The notes beneath the pieces were generated by a model, which saw nothing but the letters and a program-made list of their open reading frames with translations, searched no databases and was not told where the DNA came from. From Leptobrachium leishanense (lineage: Eukaryota > Chordata > Amphibia > Anura > Megophryidae), in assembly GCA_009667805.1 (NCBI GenBank), contig CM019067.1, forward strand, positions 246,547,721 to 246,611,720: a stretch of 64,000 nucleotides of DNA. Reading direction: 5' to 3'. Position numbers and translations under genes: made by a program. Positions 13,576-24,998 of the stretch are shown here, one piece after another; position 1 is the first letter of the stretch, and each line of letters starts with the position of its first letter.

Positions 13576-14448
13576 GTAGGGTTTCTATGCATCTCATCTA
13601 CTAATCGATCTCATTATATAGTACTATTCTATCGACATGTCAGTGTATGCTGAGAAATGATTAATAGTAGAGGTATATATGTGTATCTTCTAAACGTCCA
13701 CATGCCTCTAAACCAGCACCTTCTGTCCTGAAAGGTCTAGGCTCAAATGCTTCTGCATTGAGGCTTGATATGTTAATACATATTCTTTTTATAATATTAT
13801 ACAACTGTGCTCAATAACCCGATGTTTGTGATGTCATCTATACTGAAACTGGAATAACAGGTACTGGTTTCTGTACCAGAGCCAGGAAACAACATTTATT
13901 ATCAAATTTTCTGACTCACCAGCTTGGTTCTTTGCTGTCACATGGTATGCACATAAAAGTACGAAATTAATTCAGTTGACAGTCACAAATAGACTTTCCG
14001 ATATCAAACTAGCCCTTGCCCTACCCTTTCGTCTTAGATTAGATAAAACGCGTACTTGCTTTTGCTTACAATTCTCCGTTTAGCATTTTTATTACGCAAC
14101 ATAGGAAAAACAAGGCAATGAGAAACAAGAAACTGGGTTTTTATGATCTCCTGAAACAACCAATCAGCATAGAAAGAATTTTAAACCACAAAGAAAACAA
14201 CCCTTCTGTGTAGCTAGAAAATGAAAGGTAAAAAAAAAAAAAAAATAATAACCCCAAACACTTTGCGAAACATTTATGGTTTCTCAGTGACACCTGACTC
14301 ATAAAAATATTCTAGTGATTTTTGAATCTTATCTATATCAGTAAAGCTTGTTATAGCAAGCATTTTCTAAATTTATATCTATGTAAACATTGATATTCTG
14401 TGCTGAGCTCAATATGAACATATTTTGCTCATCTTGTTTAAAAACTAT
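13576..14448. other. No gene; left part of a split repeat
   Basis: Mostly unassigned. The last 50 bases before the MITE (tattttgctcatcttg) match the uninterrupted repeat near 2090. Confidence 0.45.
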
Positions 14449-15351
14449 CAGGGTTATTCAAAGAGCTCCGAATTGTGGCTGAAAGGTAACCGAAAGCTGA
14501 AATTCAGCATACGGTTACCTTTCCTGGCCATTCGGCTATTCAGAGAGCAGGCAGTTTGCCAAATCCTGGCGAATTGCCTGCACATACGGTGCGTTTTCGT
14601 TGCCTGTTCGAGGGCAGTGAAATCCCCATAGAGAAGCAATGCTTCATCTATTCAGAGAACAAAAACCAGCAGTGAAAGGTTCCCGAAATGCCCTGCTGGT
14701 CGGTAGTTTCATTCGACAGGTTTATTCAGTCGAATCCCATAGGCTTCAATATTATAAATATTCCCATTTTAATTCATTATCTAATAAACCGTTTATTATA
14801 ATATTCTGCAGTAAAAAGTTGCTTTATTTTTAGATTTTTTTAGGATCTTTTAGACATTTTTTGGGATTTTTTTGCGAAAAACTTTTTTCGTTTTTTTTTA
14901 AATCGTTTTTTCTTTTTTCTGTAACAGCCCTTTTATTATCATACATTGGATCGTATATGTAAATTTCAGACATTTTTGTAGTTTCTTTGCAAACAGCGTT
15001 TCACTTTTCAAACATCCAAGCGTACTGTTTTTTTTCTCTCACTCCATTCGTCTGCGGTGCTGGGTTTTTCCAGCGGCTGCTCTGCGCTCTGATCGGTGGC
15101 TGCTCGGGTTTCTCTGGCATGTTCGACGGGGTTAATCCAGATGTTTTGTGGGTTTCGTGTGCGTTCGCCGGGTTTTGCAGTGAGTGTTCGTCGGGTTTGC
15201 GGCGACTTTTCCCTGCACTACAACGGCCCTGTAGTGCTTGCTGAATACACCGCAGGGTCGCCAAAATGGGATCGCCGAATCGCACCGAATTGAAGAGAAC
15301 GAAAAGTCACCGAACGTTCAGCTACTTTTCGATTCTCTTTGAATAACCCTG
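14449..15351. mobile_element. Harbinger-like MITE, family A, copy 3
   Basis: 903 bp, same orientation as copy 1, with full inverted ends. Flanks are TAT (14446-14448) and AAA, so the duplication has drifted or the site is altered. The flanking sequences align with the uninterrupted repeat near 2.1 kb, showing it was an insertion. Confidence 0.85.
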
Positions 15352-15640
15352 AAAGTTTTATTATAGGACCCAGATAAATTGTATATCGTTTTTTTTTTCT
15401 GTGTACCTGACAGATTCAAAATATATCATTACTATGTGTATTTGTCATGTCAGAATGCTGCATCAAAAAATGTAAAAAAAGAAGTGTACATTTTCATTTG
15501 GATGTCAGTCATTTAAAGCCTGTCCATTGGCTCTCATTGCAGTCACATTGACAGCCAATGGCTATGTGGGAACATACAGTTTTACATTCCTGGCTTTTTT
15601 TGCCTGGCAGTCGGATCACCGTAAGCTCAAAGACAACTTT
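15352..15640. repeat. Right part of the split interspersed repeat
   Basis: Sequence after the MITE (catcattactatgtgtatt and following) corresponds to about 2140-2350. Together with the 50 bp before the MITE it forms one repeat copy. Confidence 0.5.
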
Positions 15641-15837
15641 TAGGGTGGGGAGAAGTCCACCCACTATGAGGTCTGAATGAGCCATTCCAGGCCCCTATGT
15701 GAGGAAGAGTAATGGGTGGATACTCATAACAATTTGATCATTTAAGTTGAATGGTCATGGTGCCTACAGTGTCCCTTGATCTGTAAGCTTGGACTGTTCT
15801 ATAATAAAAATTTACATCATGCAACATATACACTTAC

Positions 15838-16770
15838 AGTATGTAATACTAGGCCCCCTGCTATTCACAATATTCATAAATGATCTGCCCAACGTCTGCA
15901 AAGCCTCAACTGTACATATGTACGCAGACGACACTGTGATCTATACCAGCAAACCAAATCTCCCGCGGCTGGAGGCCGTGCTGCAAGAACAATTCACAGA
16001 GGTAGAAAAGTGGATCAAAAACAACAAACTTTTTTTAAATACTGACAAAACTGTAACGATGCTCTTTGGAACCGCAACTAAACTACATAAATTGCAAAAT
16101 CCCCATCTATGTGTTGGGACAAAATCAAATGGCACGCTGACCACAGTCACTTCTCTCAAATATCTAGGTATGTGGTTGGACCCTAATCTATCCTTTGGCC
16201 CCCACATCGAAAAACTCTCATCTAAACTTTACCCCAAACTAGGTGCCCTGTACAGAAACAAATCCTGCCTGAGTCCCGCGGTAAGAAAGCAGATTGTACA
16301 GCAAATGCTTATGCCGGCTATTGATTACGGAGATGTAGTGTATGCAGCTGCCCCGCAAACACACCTTCATAAACTTACTACATTGTATAACTCATTGTGC
16401 CGCTTTGCGCTACAATGTAACTACATGACCCACCATTGTGACATGTTAAAAGAGCTAAACTGGCCATCGCTGGAATCCAGACGCACCCTTCACCTTTCCA
16501 GCCTGGTGTTTAAGAGCATCTCTGGGAAGCTGCCACCTACCTGAATAGACTGCTTCCCCAGCAGCTCCCTCATCCTATAACCTCCGATCCAGGACCAGCA
16601 CCTTACTTGCTATACCACAATACAAAAAGACAGTGGCTCGGTCCTCATTTTCCTACAGAGCACCACAATTATGGAATAACCTCCCAGACACCATCAAATC
16701 TTCCCCCAGTCTTAAGTCACTCAAAAGCTCCTTACTAACATACCTCAATACAGAATGCACCTGTAAACAT
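15838..16770 (+). pseudogene. LINE reverse transcriptase fragment
   Basis: The open frame ending at 16544 includes GPLLFTIFINDLP and the catalytic YADDTVIY box at about 15922-15945, followed by thumb-region sequence with LKYLGMWLDPNLSF. A one-base frameshift near 16540 separates the last stretch, which continues in another frame with HPITSDPGPAPYL and HNYGIT. The same C-terminal phrases occur in the minus-strand copy at 32.4-32.7 kb, so they belong to the family. The annotated start is arbitrary because the 5' part of the gene is absent. The intact enzyme would reverse-transcribe its RNA at a nicked target site. Confidence 0.85.
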
Positions 16771-16973
16771 GTAACCTAGTGACTATATTTCCTACATATT
16801 TTTCAGTTAATCTGTATATTTGTGTTGTTTTTTAATATCTTGCATTGTATTACTTTGTATTTCTGTAACACTTCAATGTTCTTGAACCCAGGACATACTT
16901 GAAAACGAGAGAAATCTCAATGTATCCTTCCTGGTAAAATCCTTTATAAATAAATAAATAAATAAATAAATAT
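15838..16973 (+). mobile_element. 5'-truncated LINE, CR1/L2/Rex group
   Basis: Holds the C-terminal part of a non-LTR reverse transcriptase and a complete 3' end. The tail reads acttgaaaacgagagaaatc, then tgtatccttcctggtaaaat, then a (AAAT)n run to 16973. Endonuclease and upstream reverse transcriptase are missing, the normal result of incomplete target-primed reverse transcription. Another copy lies on the minus strand at 31274-32660 and short tails at 9370 and 49741. Confidence 0.88.
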
Positions 16974-17957
16974 TAGGGAAGATCAAGCATACGGCGCAGT
17001 TTCACTTATTTGTATTGATTGACGGTGTTCATGATTTATGCCTATATGATGTGACTGCTGAGTGTGACTTCTTGTTTACAAGTTCTCATTTGATGGTTTC
17101 AGTACAGAGAAAAAACATTATGAAGTCTCTGATCATCGATCTGGAACCCAGCCCAAAGCGAAGGCTTTCCCTCTGTTTTTCGAAGTATCTGGTTTCTTTA
17201 TCCGTGAGTTGGATCCAGTTGTAATTGGAGTGTTCCCACCTGTTGTCAATGTGCTTGCATGTCAAAGTCAACTGAAAAAGGATCCCTTAAAGAACATTTT
17301 ATTTTAAATTTGCCAAAAGGTTTGGGGAAAATAATGCCAGAACACCCTGCAATATTGTATTTTACATATAATTATTATAACACAACCATTATTCATTTCC
17401 CACCTTTAGAGAATTATTCTTTTTTAACCTGTAGTTGCAGAATAAATACTATTATGGACATTTGACATAACGGAGTGAAAACACAGCGCTACAGCCATTA
17501 CCATGCCTGAGGCAACCGGTGGTGGATGAACATACTACCCAGATTTAGCACACTATTCCCGCTTTTAATAAGCTCTGGACCCTGGGATCAGTTTAGGGGG
17601 TTAACCCACAGGGTGTTGAGGTGGGTTTGCTTTATGGATGGGCATGTTGAGTGTGCCTATGTCTAGGGGCTGCTGTTTACCATGATTCTCTCCTTCAGGA
17701 CCAAAACCCCTCAGATGTATTGGACTACCTCCTGCAAAAATTAGAGTGGTTGTACTGTACCCCATTTTTTTCCTCCTCTCTTTTCCCTTTACCCCCTTCT
17801 CTCTTTCCTTTTAGCATATTTCCCTATGTCATATTCTTTCTGTCCTTCTTGTTCACCTCTCCTGTCTTAACTTCCTTTCTACTTCTGGTTGCTTTTTCGC
17901 TGCTGATTCTTGAAGTTTAAAATGTAACATGGGAAACTATGGCTTGTCACACATAAT
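16974..17957. other. No supported gene
   Basis: Unassigned. A stretch at 17694-17745 follows a pyrimidine-rich tract and reads openly but has no good donor site, so I did not call it an exon. Confidence 0.4.
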
Positions 17958-18190
17958 GGGCCATATTATAAACTTGATGCTAACTTAACCAGAGCTGTTG
18001 TAATCGGTGCTAACTTACCCAGAGCTGTTGTAAACTTCCCAGAGCCATTATAGGTTATGGAGGTTTTTACAGCTCTGGTTAAGTTAGCACCAGCTTCGTA
18101 ATATAGCCCATAGTCTATGGAGTTGTTAAATTTACAACAGCTCTGGTTAAGTTATCACCAACTTTGTAATATTGTTCTATGTTTGGCCCT
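17958..18190. mobile_element. Palindromic MITE with partial duplicate
   Basis: gggccatattataaacttga at the left and its near complement ending atatagccc at 18109 enclose acttaaccagagctgt and its inverse. A further inverse copy of the right arm follows at 18135-18190. No clear target duplication. Confidence 0.6.
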
Positions 18191-18725
18191 ATAGTCCATA
18201 GTATGTTGGGCCCTATTCCATGGCTCTAGTAGAAAGGGAGACGTTAACTGAAGAAAAATGTATAAGCAGATTTTTAGTTACTATCTCCCTTTATTAGTGC
18301 CTGGCCCTGGAAGAAGCAGAGATGCAAAGTGATGCTTACATAAGATTCCATGTCCCAGCCGTGAGCTCTGTGTGAGCTTGCACTTGCGGGATTGCACAGC
18401 AGCTACGGACTAATCACGGAGGGAGACTGGAAACGACTTGTTCCCAGTCACACCCTGCGAAAGGAAGTGACGGATCGCGTCGTCCTCTCCACTGTGGGAT
18501 GAGAGGTAAGTAAGGGATTTTTGGGGGTTTAGTTAAATGTGTAAGTGGTTTTGCAAAATCAGAATAACTTAACAATAGCTTTTAGGAGGCGGTATTTCTT
18601 TGAAAAATTCCAACTTCAGGATAGAGGAAAGAGCTACCAAGTAATGGCCTGTTTTTCTACTCCTGGAGCAAATTAACACCTCCTAAACAAGATGTAGGAG
18701 ACATTAATTTACAGTAGGGATCTGG
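18191..18725. other. Possible further MITE starting gggccctattccat
   Basis: The left phrase resembles the end of the element at 54249. I could not identify a matching right end. No gene seen. Confidence 0.35.
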
Positions 18726-19486
18726 GCCGGATATATAACTAGGCAGAGTAGGCATGTGCCTACGGGTGCCTGCCACAAGGGGCGCCTTGCTCTGTAAACG
18801 GGGGGGGGGGGACACTTTTTTTGGTTTTGTTTTACAATTTACAAATCATTCAGACCACTGTATCTCCAAAGCACTAAGGGCTAGAGGGACATGTGAAGTT
18901 TCATTGGAAAGGTTAGATTATGGTCTTTCCAGTGATACCAAATATAACCAGTTTAGTTTTATGTAAAAATAAAACAACGCAGCACTATTATTCCGTTTAC
19001 ATTTATAAAGTGAACAGTGAGGCTGCGCTAACTCACCTTATTTCCCACACTGCCAGCAAGTGCGGAGCTGATGGTGCATGGCATTGTTTCAACGACAACC
19101 TAGACCATGGCGTTGCAGTGAAGAGAGACAGGGAAACTTTGGAACCCGCATCTCTGAATTGTGCATTGCACAAGTTTAAGTGAGGCGTCATTGGAAAGGT
19201 CAGAGTTTGGTCTTTACAATGATACCAAACATGACCATGTAATGTGCAAAAAATAAAAAAATTGCAAAAAGTAAATGCAAAATGTATTTTTTTCTCCGTT
19301 CTATGGCAGAGGCAATATATCGTTTTACATAGAAAACAAACAATGCCACTGCAGTTACTCAACTAAGGCAACAGATTCCACCCCTTCTTTTGATTTGAAG
19401 CAGAGAGAAACTGGTTCAGTTTTCTTGAATGTTTTATTTTTTTTAGTTTGCCCCAAAACGAAAATTTAAAAAGTCATTTTGACATG

Positions 19487-19992
19487 TGTGGTAGGTTGCT
19501 CAAAATATGGCCCGGACAGCAGGAGATTGCGGCTCAGGTGTACTTTTATTATAAAGCAGAACACAGTCTTTTTCAGCAGTTGGGGAGGCTTCCCCTTTTA
19601 TGCACAAACAAAACTAAACAAAACAATCGGCCTACTCCTGTCAGGAGCCTACCTCTTTTCCGTAGTGCCCTTACTACCGGTTACTGGGCCAGCTACCCGG
19701 GCCCAGTACAAAACAAACAAAGTAAATCACGCATAAGAGATTCTCACCAGTCTCTTTCCTGCAGAGTACACCGAAGTTACCACCTCTCTCTCCCAGGGTG
19801 GATTGCTACTGAGAGAGAGATCCTCCCCTCTCAGTCCTGCTAAGAAGACCCAAGAGGAAACGCCTACAGGTGTGCTAGCTGGAAGGGTGTTAACCCTTCC
19901 TACCAGGGATATACTGCCCTCTGGAGCCTCTGGCTCACAAAAACATGGTCCAGGACATGGTTAGAATAAACAGGGCCCAGGACCCTGTTACA
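19487..19992 (-). repeat. 3' LTR of the Gmr1-like element
   Basis: 506 bp, read on the minus strand from TGTAACAG to TACCACA. No difference seen from the other LTR. Confidence 0.95.
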
Positions 19993-20820
19993 CATCCACC
20001 CCCCAGCTTAACACAGGAGTGGGAAGCGGTCTCCGCCGTAAGGCCGTGAGCCCTAGACAAAGCATCGGCATTGCCATGAAGGAGACCTGCACGGTGTCTC
20101 ACCACAAAACTAAACGGCTGCAAGGATAAAAACCACCTTGTGATTCTCGAGTTCCGGTCCCGGTTGGTATGCATCCACTTTAACGGGGCATGGTCAGTGA
20201 CAAGGGTGAAACGCCTGCCCAACAAATGATACCGTAAGGCTTCCACAGCCCACTTTATCGCTAAGCACTCCTTTTCTATCGTGGCATAGCGCTGCTCCCT
20301 GGGCAACAGCTTCCTGCTCAGATAAAGAACGGGGTGCTCCTCATCGTCAACAAACTGGGACAGCACAGCACCCAACCCAACCGCAGAGGCATCAGTCTGG
20401 AGGAAAAACTCTTTGGTAAAGTCTGGCGCTATGAGCACAGGCTGAGTACATAGAGCCTCCCTTAGGTCAACAAAAGATTCCTCCGCCTTGCTGTCCCAGC
20501 GTACCATGTCTGGACTCTTCGCTCGCGTAAGATCAGTGAGGGGAGCAGCCCTTGTGGCAAAATGGGGGATAAACCTTCGGTAATAGCCCACGATCCCTAA
20601 AAAGGCTCTCACCTGCTTCTTTCTCAGAGGCCTGGGCCAGTGTTGTATGGCACCTATTTTGTTAAGTTGGGGCTTTACCACTCCCCTACCAACCACATAA
20701 CCTAAATACCTGGCTTCAGTCATACCAATAGTGCATTTAGGGGGATTTGCTGTCAGCCCAGCTCTTCTAAATGTGTCCAAAACTGCCTGCAATTTCATCA
20801 GATGCGTTTCCCAGTCGGAC
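19935..20820 (-). CDS. Reverse transcriptase C-terminus and RNase H (Gmr1-like)
   Basis: Continues pol after the second frameshift. The first part is the reverse transcriptase thumb and connection region (RRAGLTANPPKCTIG, ARYLGYVVG). RNase H follows with TDASAVGLGAVLSQ (first catalytic D), EKECLAIKW (E) and TDHAPLKW (D), then a conserved ITRW and NADALSR tail. The frame runs into the 3' LTR before its stop. RNase H degrades the RNA strand during reverse transcription in the cytoplasmic particle. The first Met in this frame is not a true start; the segment belongs to one polyprotein. Confidence 0.9.
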
Positions 20821-21294
20821 TGTGGATGATGACGTCATCCAGATACGCGGCGGCATATGTGGCATGAGGTCTAAGCAGCTTATCCATCAACCTCTGAAAG
20901 GTTGCTGGGGCTCCATGGAGGCCAAAAGGCATTATCCTATAATGAAACAGCCCATCAGGTGTCGCAAATGCAGTTTTCTCTCTCGCTTCCTTGGATAAAG
21001 GTATCTGCCAATACCCCTTCGTCAGGTCTAGGAGAGAGAGGTATCTGGCTTTCGCTAGCCTCTCCACCAACTCGTCCACCCGAGGCATGGGGTATGCATC
21101 AAATTTAGATACCTCGTTCAGCTTTCTGAAATCATTACAGAACCTGATAGACCCATCAGGCTTAGGTACTAGGACGATCGGGCTAGACCAGTTGCTCTGG
21201 GATTCTTCTATTACCCCTAATTCAAGCATTTTTCTTACTTCCGCCCTCACAGCGTCCCTTTTTGCCTCAGGTATCCGGTACGGTTTTACCCTTA
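20798..21294 (-). CDS. Reverse transcriptase N-terminal part (Gmr1-like)
   Basis: Contains the fingers and palm motifs of a Ty3/Gypsy reverse transcriptase: IVLVPKPDGSIRFCNDFR, LDLTKGYWQIPL (first catalytic D), FGLHGAPATFQ, and YLDDVII (the YxDD box). It is out of frame with the upstream Gag-integrase frame by one shift near 21295 and with the downstream RNase H frame by one near 20818. Both look like single-base losses. Since the LTRs appear identical, the shifts may be recent, inherited from a copied master, or errors in the assembled sequence. Confidence 0.9.
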
Positions 21295-24200
21295 CGTGAC
21301 CCCATGTTCTGTAACGATATCATGGGCAATTTCTTGGGTCCTACCCGGTGTTGCTGAGAAGACGTCTTCATTCCTCTCGACCAGCTGTATAGCCTCCTCT
21401 GTTTGCTTGGGTGTTAACTCAGGGGAAATTGGAACAGACTGTCCAGTGGACAGGGAATCCGCATCGCCCACAGCGACAGTACAGGCCTCTCTATCCTGCC
21501 AGGGTTTAAGGAGGTTGATATGAAACACAGCCGTTTTCTTACGGCGTTCAGGTTGACTGACCCTATAATTCACTGGGCTTATCTTATCCAACACTTCATA
21601 GGGTCCCTGCCAACGTGCTAGAAGCTTACTTTCGGCAGTGGGGACTAGAACCATTATCCTGTCACCAGCTTTGAATTCTCTCACCACGGCCCTCTGGTCA
21701 TAGTGGAGCTTCTGGGTACTCTGAGCCAGTTCCATGTGGTGGCGAACGAGGGGAACAATCCGGGATATACGCTCCTGGATTTGTTCCACGTGCTGTACAG
21801 TACTGACCCCGGGGACACCTTGTTCCTCCCAAGTCTCTTTCAGCACATCTAGTATGCCTCGGGGGTGCCTCCCATACAAAAGTTCAAACGGGGAGAAGCC
21901 CGTTGAACTTTGGGGAATTTCACGGACCGCAAATAGCAAATACGGAAGCAGCAGGTCCCAGTCTTTCCCATCTCGACTGACTACCTTTTTTAACATCCCC
22001 TTCAGGGTACGATTGAATCGCTCCACCAGCCCGTCTGTCTGTGGGTGGTAGACTGAGGTTCGCAAAGGGTGAATGTTAAGCAACTGACACAACTCTTTCA
22101 TCACCCGGGAGACAAACGGCGTCCCTTGATCGGTCAGGATTTCCTTGGGTATGCCAACTCGCGAGAATACCTGAATCAACTCCTTCGCTATGGTTTTGGC
22201 GTTGGCCTTGCGCAAGGGAATGGCCTCAGGATATCTGGTGGCGTAATCCAGGAGTACCAGAATATATTGGTGCCCCCGAGAAGTTTTGTCCAGCGGACCT
22301 ACCAGGTCCATGCCAATCCTCTCAAAGGGCACATCGATAACAGGGAGAGGTATGAGTGGGGCCCTTAACCTGGGTTTCGGGGATGACAACTGACATTCCG
22401 GGCAAGAAGCGCAGTACCTTTTAATCTCCTCATATACTCCGGGCCAAAAGAACCTTCTGAGCACCCTTTCCTGAGTCTTGTCTACCCCCAAGTGTCCCCC
22501 CAGGAGGTGAGAGTGGGAAAAATTAAGCACCTTCCGAGTATACGAGGAAGGAACAACCAGCTGCTCAATCTCTTGGCCTTCATCTGAAGTTACCCTATAA
22601 AGGAGATCGTTCTTAAGGAGGAAATATGGGTAGGTACCTTTGGTGCTACCCTGCACAGTCACCCCATTCACCTCTACTACCCTGCTTCTAGCGACCTGCA
22701 ACAGTGGATCGTTCGCTTGGTCTCTCCCAAAGCTACTACTGGAAAGATCCAAGGGTATTGGGTCCTCCACCTCCGTCTCAACGTCTGACTCGAGGTCATG
22801 CACCCTTTGTCCAACCCCTATATCGTCTTCGGTACATTGGGTGGCTACACCTTTACTGTTTCGCTTTCCACGTTCATTCAAGAATACCTTTACAGCTCTA
22901 TTAAACCGCTGTTTGCTCTCCCGGCATGCTCGTCTGGTTTTACCTATTTTCGGGTTGTCCACATACAGATCGGGATCAGTAAAGGGAAACATCTTAAGGA
23001 TATCACCATCCCCTTGTTCAACTTCAGGGTCGGCTTTTTTCGGTGTTCCCGGTGACTGTAATAGGGTGTGGAAGCCAGGAAAGTTCCTGCCTATAATTAG
23101 GGGATAGGGTAACCGCTTTACCACTACCGCTGACATTTTAATCAGTTTGCCCTGCACAACAACCTCTATAGGGGCAGTAGGGTACCGTACCGTGCACCCA
23201 TGAACACAAAGTACCCCCATGGTTTTATGGTTTTGTACATGATTGGGTTTGACCAAACCACCTGCGACCAAGGTTAAGGCACTGCCTGAGTCGACTAATG
23301 CCCCTGTATCTTGGCTGTTCAGTTGCACCGTCATTCTAAAGGCGTTTGAGCCTTCCACCATGCCCGATATCAGTCCACAAAAGTTTAGGGGATTTTCCCC
23401 CAGTCCACATTGCATTGGTTCTGCGCGGTTAGGGCAGATTGCCCTGACGTGTCCTTTCCCGCCACACTCGAAGCAAACTATGGAATTTCCCCCAAAGCGA
23501 TCCTCTCTCACAGACACTTGATCCCTAGAGTCCATTTTCTGTCGGCGCGCTCCCCCTCCAGACTCCGCTTCAGGCTCATTCCGGCGGTTTCTTGGTCTCG
23601 GGAGCAAGCTGTACGGCATTGAACATTTCTCCAAGTCTTTTGCAGACAGATAACGTTCGACGTGGGCTATCATGCCATCATAGGTAGTGGGGTTTCCCTG
23701 ACTGACCCATTCACGCAGGCCACGGGGAAGTTCTCTCAGGTACCGGTCAAGCACCAGAGTTTCCAGCATTTTTGCAGGGCTTTGGTTCTCCGGTTTGAGC
23801 CATTTCCGGGCCAGATGAATCAAGTCGAACATCTGGGATCTGGGGGCCAGACCTTCTTTAAATCGCCATTTATAGAAGCGTTGGGCTCTCACAGTTGCCG
23901 TCACTCCCAACCTGGCCAAAATTTCTGCCTTTAGTTGTGGGTAGTCGGCAGCCGCTTCCTCTTCCAGGTCGTAGTAGGCTTTTTGTGCTTCCCCCACGAG
24001 GAAAGGAGCGATGATCCCTGCCCACTGTGTTGGAGGCCAGGCTTCACGAGTAGCAGTTCTCTCAAACGCCAGTAGATAGCTTTCCACATCATCCTCTGCA
24101 GTCATCTTCTGCAGACAGTTGCTTGCCCGGATCGTGCCATTACCTTTTTCTAGTGCAGGAACTGTCTGGGAAGTAACGTTTTCCAGGACATTCTTAAGCA

Positions 24201-24348
24201 GGGCATGCTCCATTTTTTGTGTCTCCGCCAGGGCCCCAATTTGCTGGGCCAACAGTCTATTGCACTCCTGCTGTGCGGCTAAAGCTTGCCTGCTTGTTTC
24301 CTGCTGCACCGCCGTGGCTTGGACCAGGGCCTTCACGACGTCCTCCAT
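21292..24348 (-). CDS. Gag-protease-integrase polyprotein (Gmr1-like)
   Basis: An unbroken frame of 1018 residues. Residues 1-70 are glutamine-rich and probably helical; about 75-240 form a capsid/SCAN-like region ([28 protein letters not shown]). A CCHC zinc knuckle lies at 292-305. The aspartic protease active site DSGS is at 353-356. The integrase zinc-binding HHCC domain lies at about 613-652, followed by the catalytic triad D681 (MDLVGPL), D740 (LTDQGTPF) and E776 (GLVERFN), and a GPY module at 915-917. Protease and integrase in one frame with Gag, ahead of reverse transcriptase, is the key diagnostic. Products would form virus-like particles, cleave the polyprotein and insert the cDNA. 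No envelope gene is present. The first Met at 24348 sits about 80 bp after the 5' LTR. Confidence 0.93.
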   Translation of the reverse strand: MEDVVKALVQATAVQQETSRQALAAQQECNRLLAQQIGALAETQKMEHALLKNVLENVTSQTVPALEKGNGTIRASNCLQKMTAEDDVESYLLAFERTATREAWPPTQWAGIIAPFLVGEAQKAYYDLEEEAAADYPQLKAEILARLGVTATVRAQRFYKWRFKEGLAPRSQMFDLIHLARKWLKPENQSPAKMLETLVLDRYLRELPRGLREWVSQGNPTTYDGMIAHVERYLSAKDLEKCSMPYSLLPRPRNRRNEPEAESGGGARRQKMDSRDQVSVREDRFGGNSIVCFECGGKGHVRAICPNRAEPMQCGLGENPLNFCGLISGMVEGSNAFRMTVQLNSQDTGALVDSGSALTLVAGGLVKPNHVQNHKTMGVLCVHGCTVRYPTAPIEVVVQGKLIKMSAVVVKRLPYPLIIGRNFPGFHTLLQSPGTPKKADPEVEQGDGDILKMFPFTDPDLYVDNPKIGKTRRACRESKQRFNRAVKVFLNERGKRNSKGVATQCTEDDIGVGQRVHDLESDVETEVEDPIPLDLSSSSFGRDQANDPLLQVARSRVVEVNGVTVQGSTKGTYPYFLLKNDLLYRVTSDEGQEIEQLVVPSSYTRKVLNFSHSHLLGGHLGVDKTQERVLRRFFWPGVYEEIKRYCASCPECQLSSPKPRLRAPLIPLPVIDVPFERIGMDLVGPLDKTSRGHQYILVLLDYATRYPEAIPLRKANAKTIAKELIQVFSRVGIPKEILTDQGTPFVSRVMKELCQLLNIHPLRTSVYHPQTDGLVERFNRTLKGMLKKVVSRDGKDWDLLLPYLLFAVREIPQSSTGFSPFELLYGRHPRGILDVLKETWEEQGVPGVSTVQHVEQIQERISRIVPLVRHHMELAQSTQKLHYDQRAVVREFKAGDRIMVLVPTAESKLLARWQGPYEVLDKISPVNYRVSQPERRKKTAVFHINLLKPWQDREACTVAVGDADSLSTGQSVPISPELTPKQTEEAIQLVERNEDVFSATPGRTQEIAHDIVTEHGVT

Positions 24349-24428
24349 TTTCTGCGGGTCCTGTACCTTTAAGGCTATTGTAACAGCGGAGCCGGTACGA
24401 ATGAGAAGATCCCACCGCTGCCACCACT

Positions 24429-24934
24429 TGTGGTAGGTTGCTCAAAATATGGCCCGGACAGCAGGAGATTGCGGCTCAGGTGTACTTTTATTATAAAGCA
24501 GAACACAGTCTTTTTCAGCAGTTGGGGAGGCTTCCCCTTTTATGCACAAACAAAACTAAACAAAACAATCGGCCTACTCCTGTCAGGAGCCTACCTCTTT
24601 TCCGTAGTGCCCTTACTACCGGTTACTGGGCCAGCTACCCGGGCCCAGTACAAAACAAACAAAGTAAATCACGCATAAGAGATTCTCACCAGTCTCTTTC
24701 CTGCAGAGTACACCGAAGTTACCACCTCTCTCTCCCAGGGTGGATTGCTACTGAGAGAGAGATCCTCCCCTCTCAGTCCTGCTAAGAAGACCCAAGAGGA
24801 AACGCCTACAGGTGTGCTAGCTGGAAGGGTGTTAACCCTTCCTACCAGGGATATACTGCCCTCTGGAGCCTCTGGCTCACAAAAACATGGTCCAGGACAT
24901 GGTTAGAATAAACAGGGCCCAGGACCCTGTTACA
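24429..24934 (-). repeat. 5' LTR of the Gmr1-like element
   Basis: 506 bp. In element orientation it is followed at once by AGTGGTGGCAGCGGTGGGAT, the expected place of the primer-binding site. I did not assign the tRNA. Confidence 0.95.
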
Positions 24935-24998
24935 CATGTTTCTTTTGTTTTGGGGGGGGCTCCACATTTCTGTGCCTACAGGCTCCTGAGATGCAAAT

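Larger units (their letters stand above)
19487..24934 (-). mobile_element. Gmr1-like Ty3/Gypsy LTR retrotransposon
   Basis: 5448 bp with 506-bp LTRs, flanked by the 4-bp duplication CATG (19483-19486 and 24935-24938). In element orientation the LTR begins TGTAACAGGG and ends CCTACCACA. Coding order is Gag, protease, integrase, then reverse transcriptase and RNase H. Integrase upstream of reverse transcriptase is the Ty1/copia-like order, known among gypsy relatives in the Gmr1 group of deuterostomes. A purine tract (ggggggtgg) precedes the 3' LTR. The two LTRs show no difference that I can see, so insertion is very recent. Two frameshifts interrupt pol near 21295 and 20818. Confidence 0.95.
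18727..24998. mobile_element. Older repeat split by the LTR retrotransposon
   Basis: Left of the LTR element is ctgggccggat with ggcatgtgcctacgggtgcc; right of it is tgtgcctacaggctcctgag with aaatccaggcctgg. These are imperfect inverted complements, so the LTR element seems to sit inside a degraded terminal-inverted-repeat element. Near 18890-18955 and 19186-19245 lie two copies of the hairpin also seen at 9730-9790. Confidence 0.45.

Noticed and set aside
17694..17745. Open stretch reading DQNPSDVLDYLLQKLEW after ctctccttcag
   Set aside because: The acceptor is fair but no good donor follows, and the frame runs into pyrimidine-rich DNA.
19487..24934. Endogenous retrovirus
   Set aside because: No envelope gene, and the domain order is that of Gmr1-type retrotransposons.
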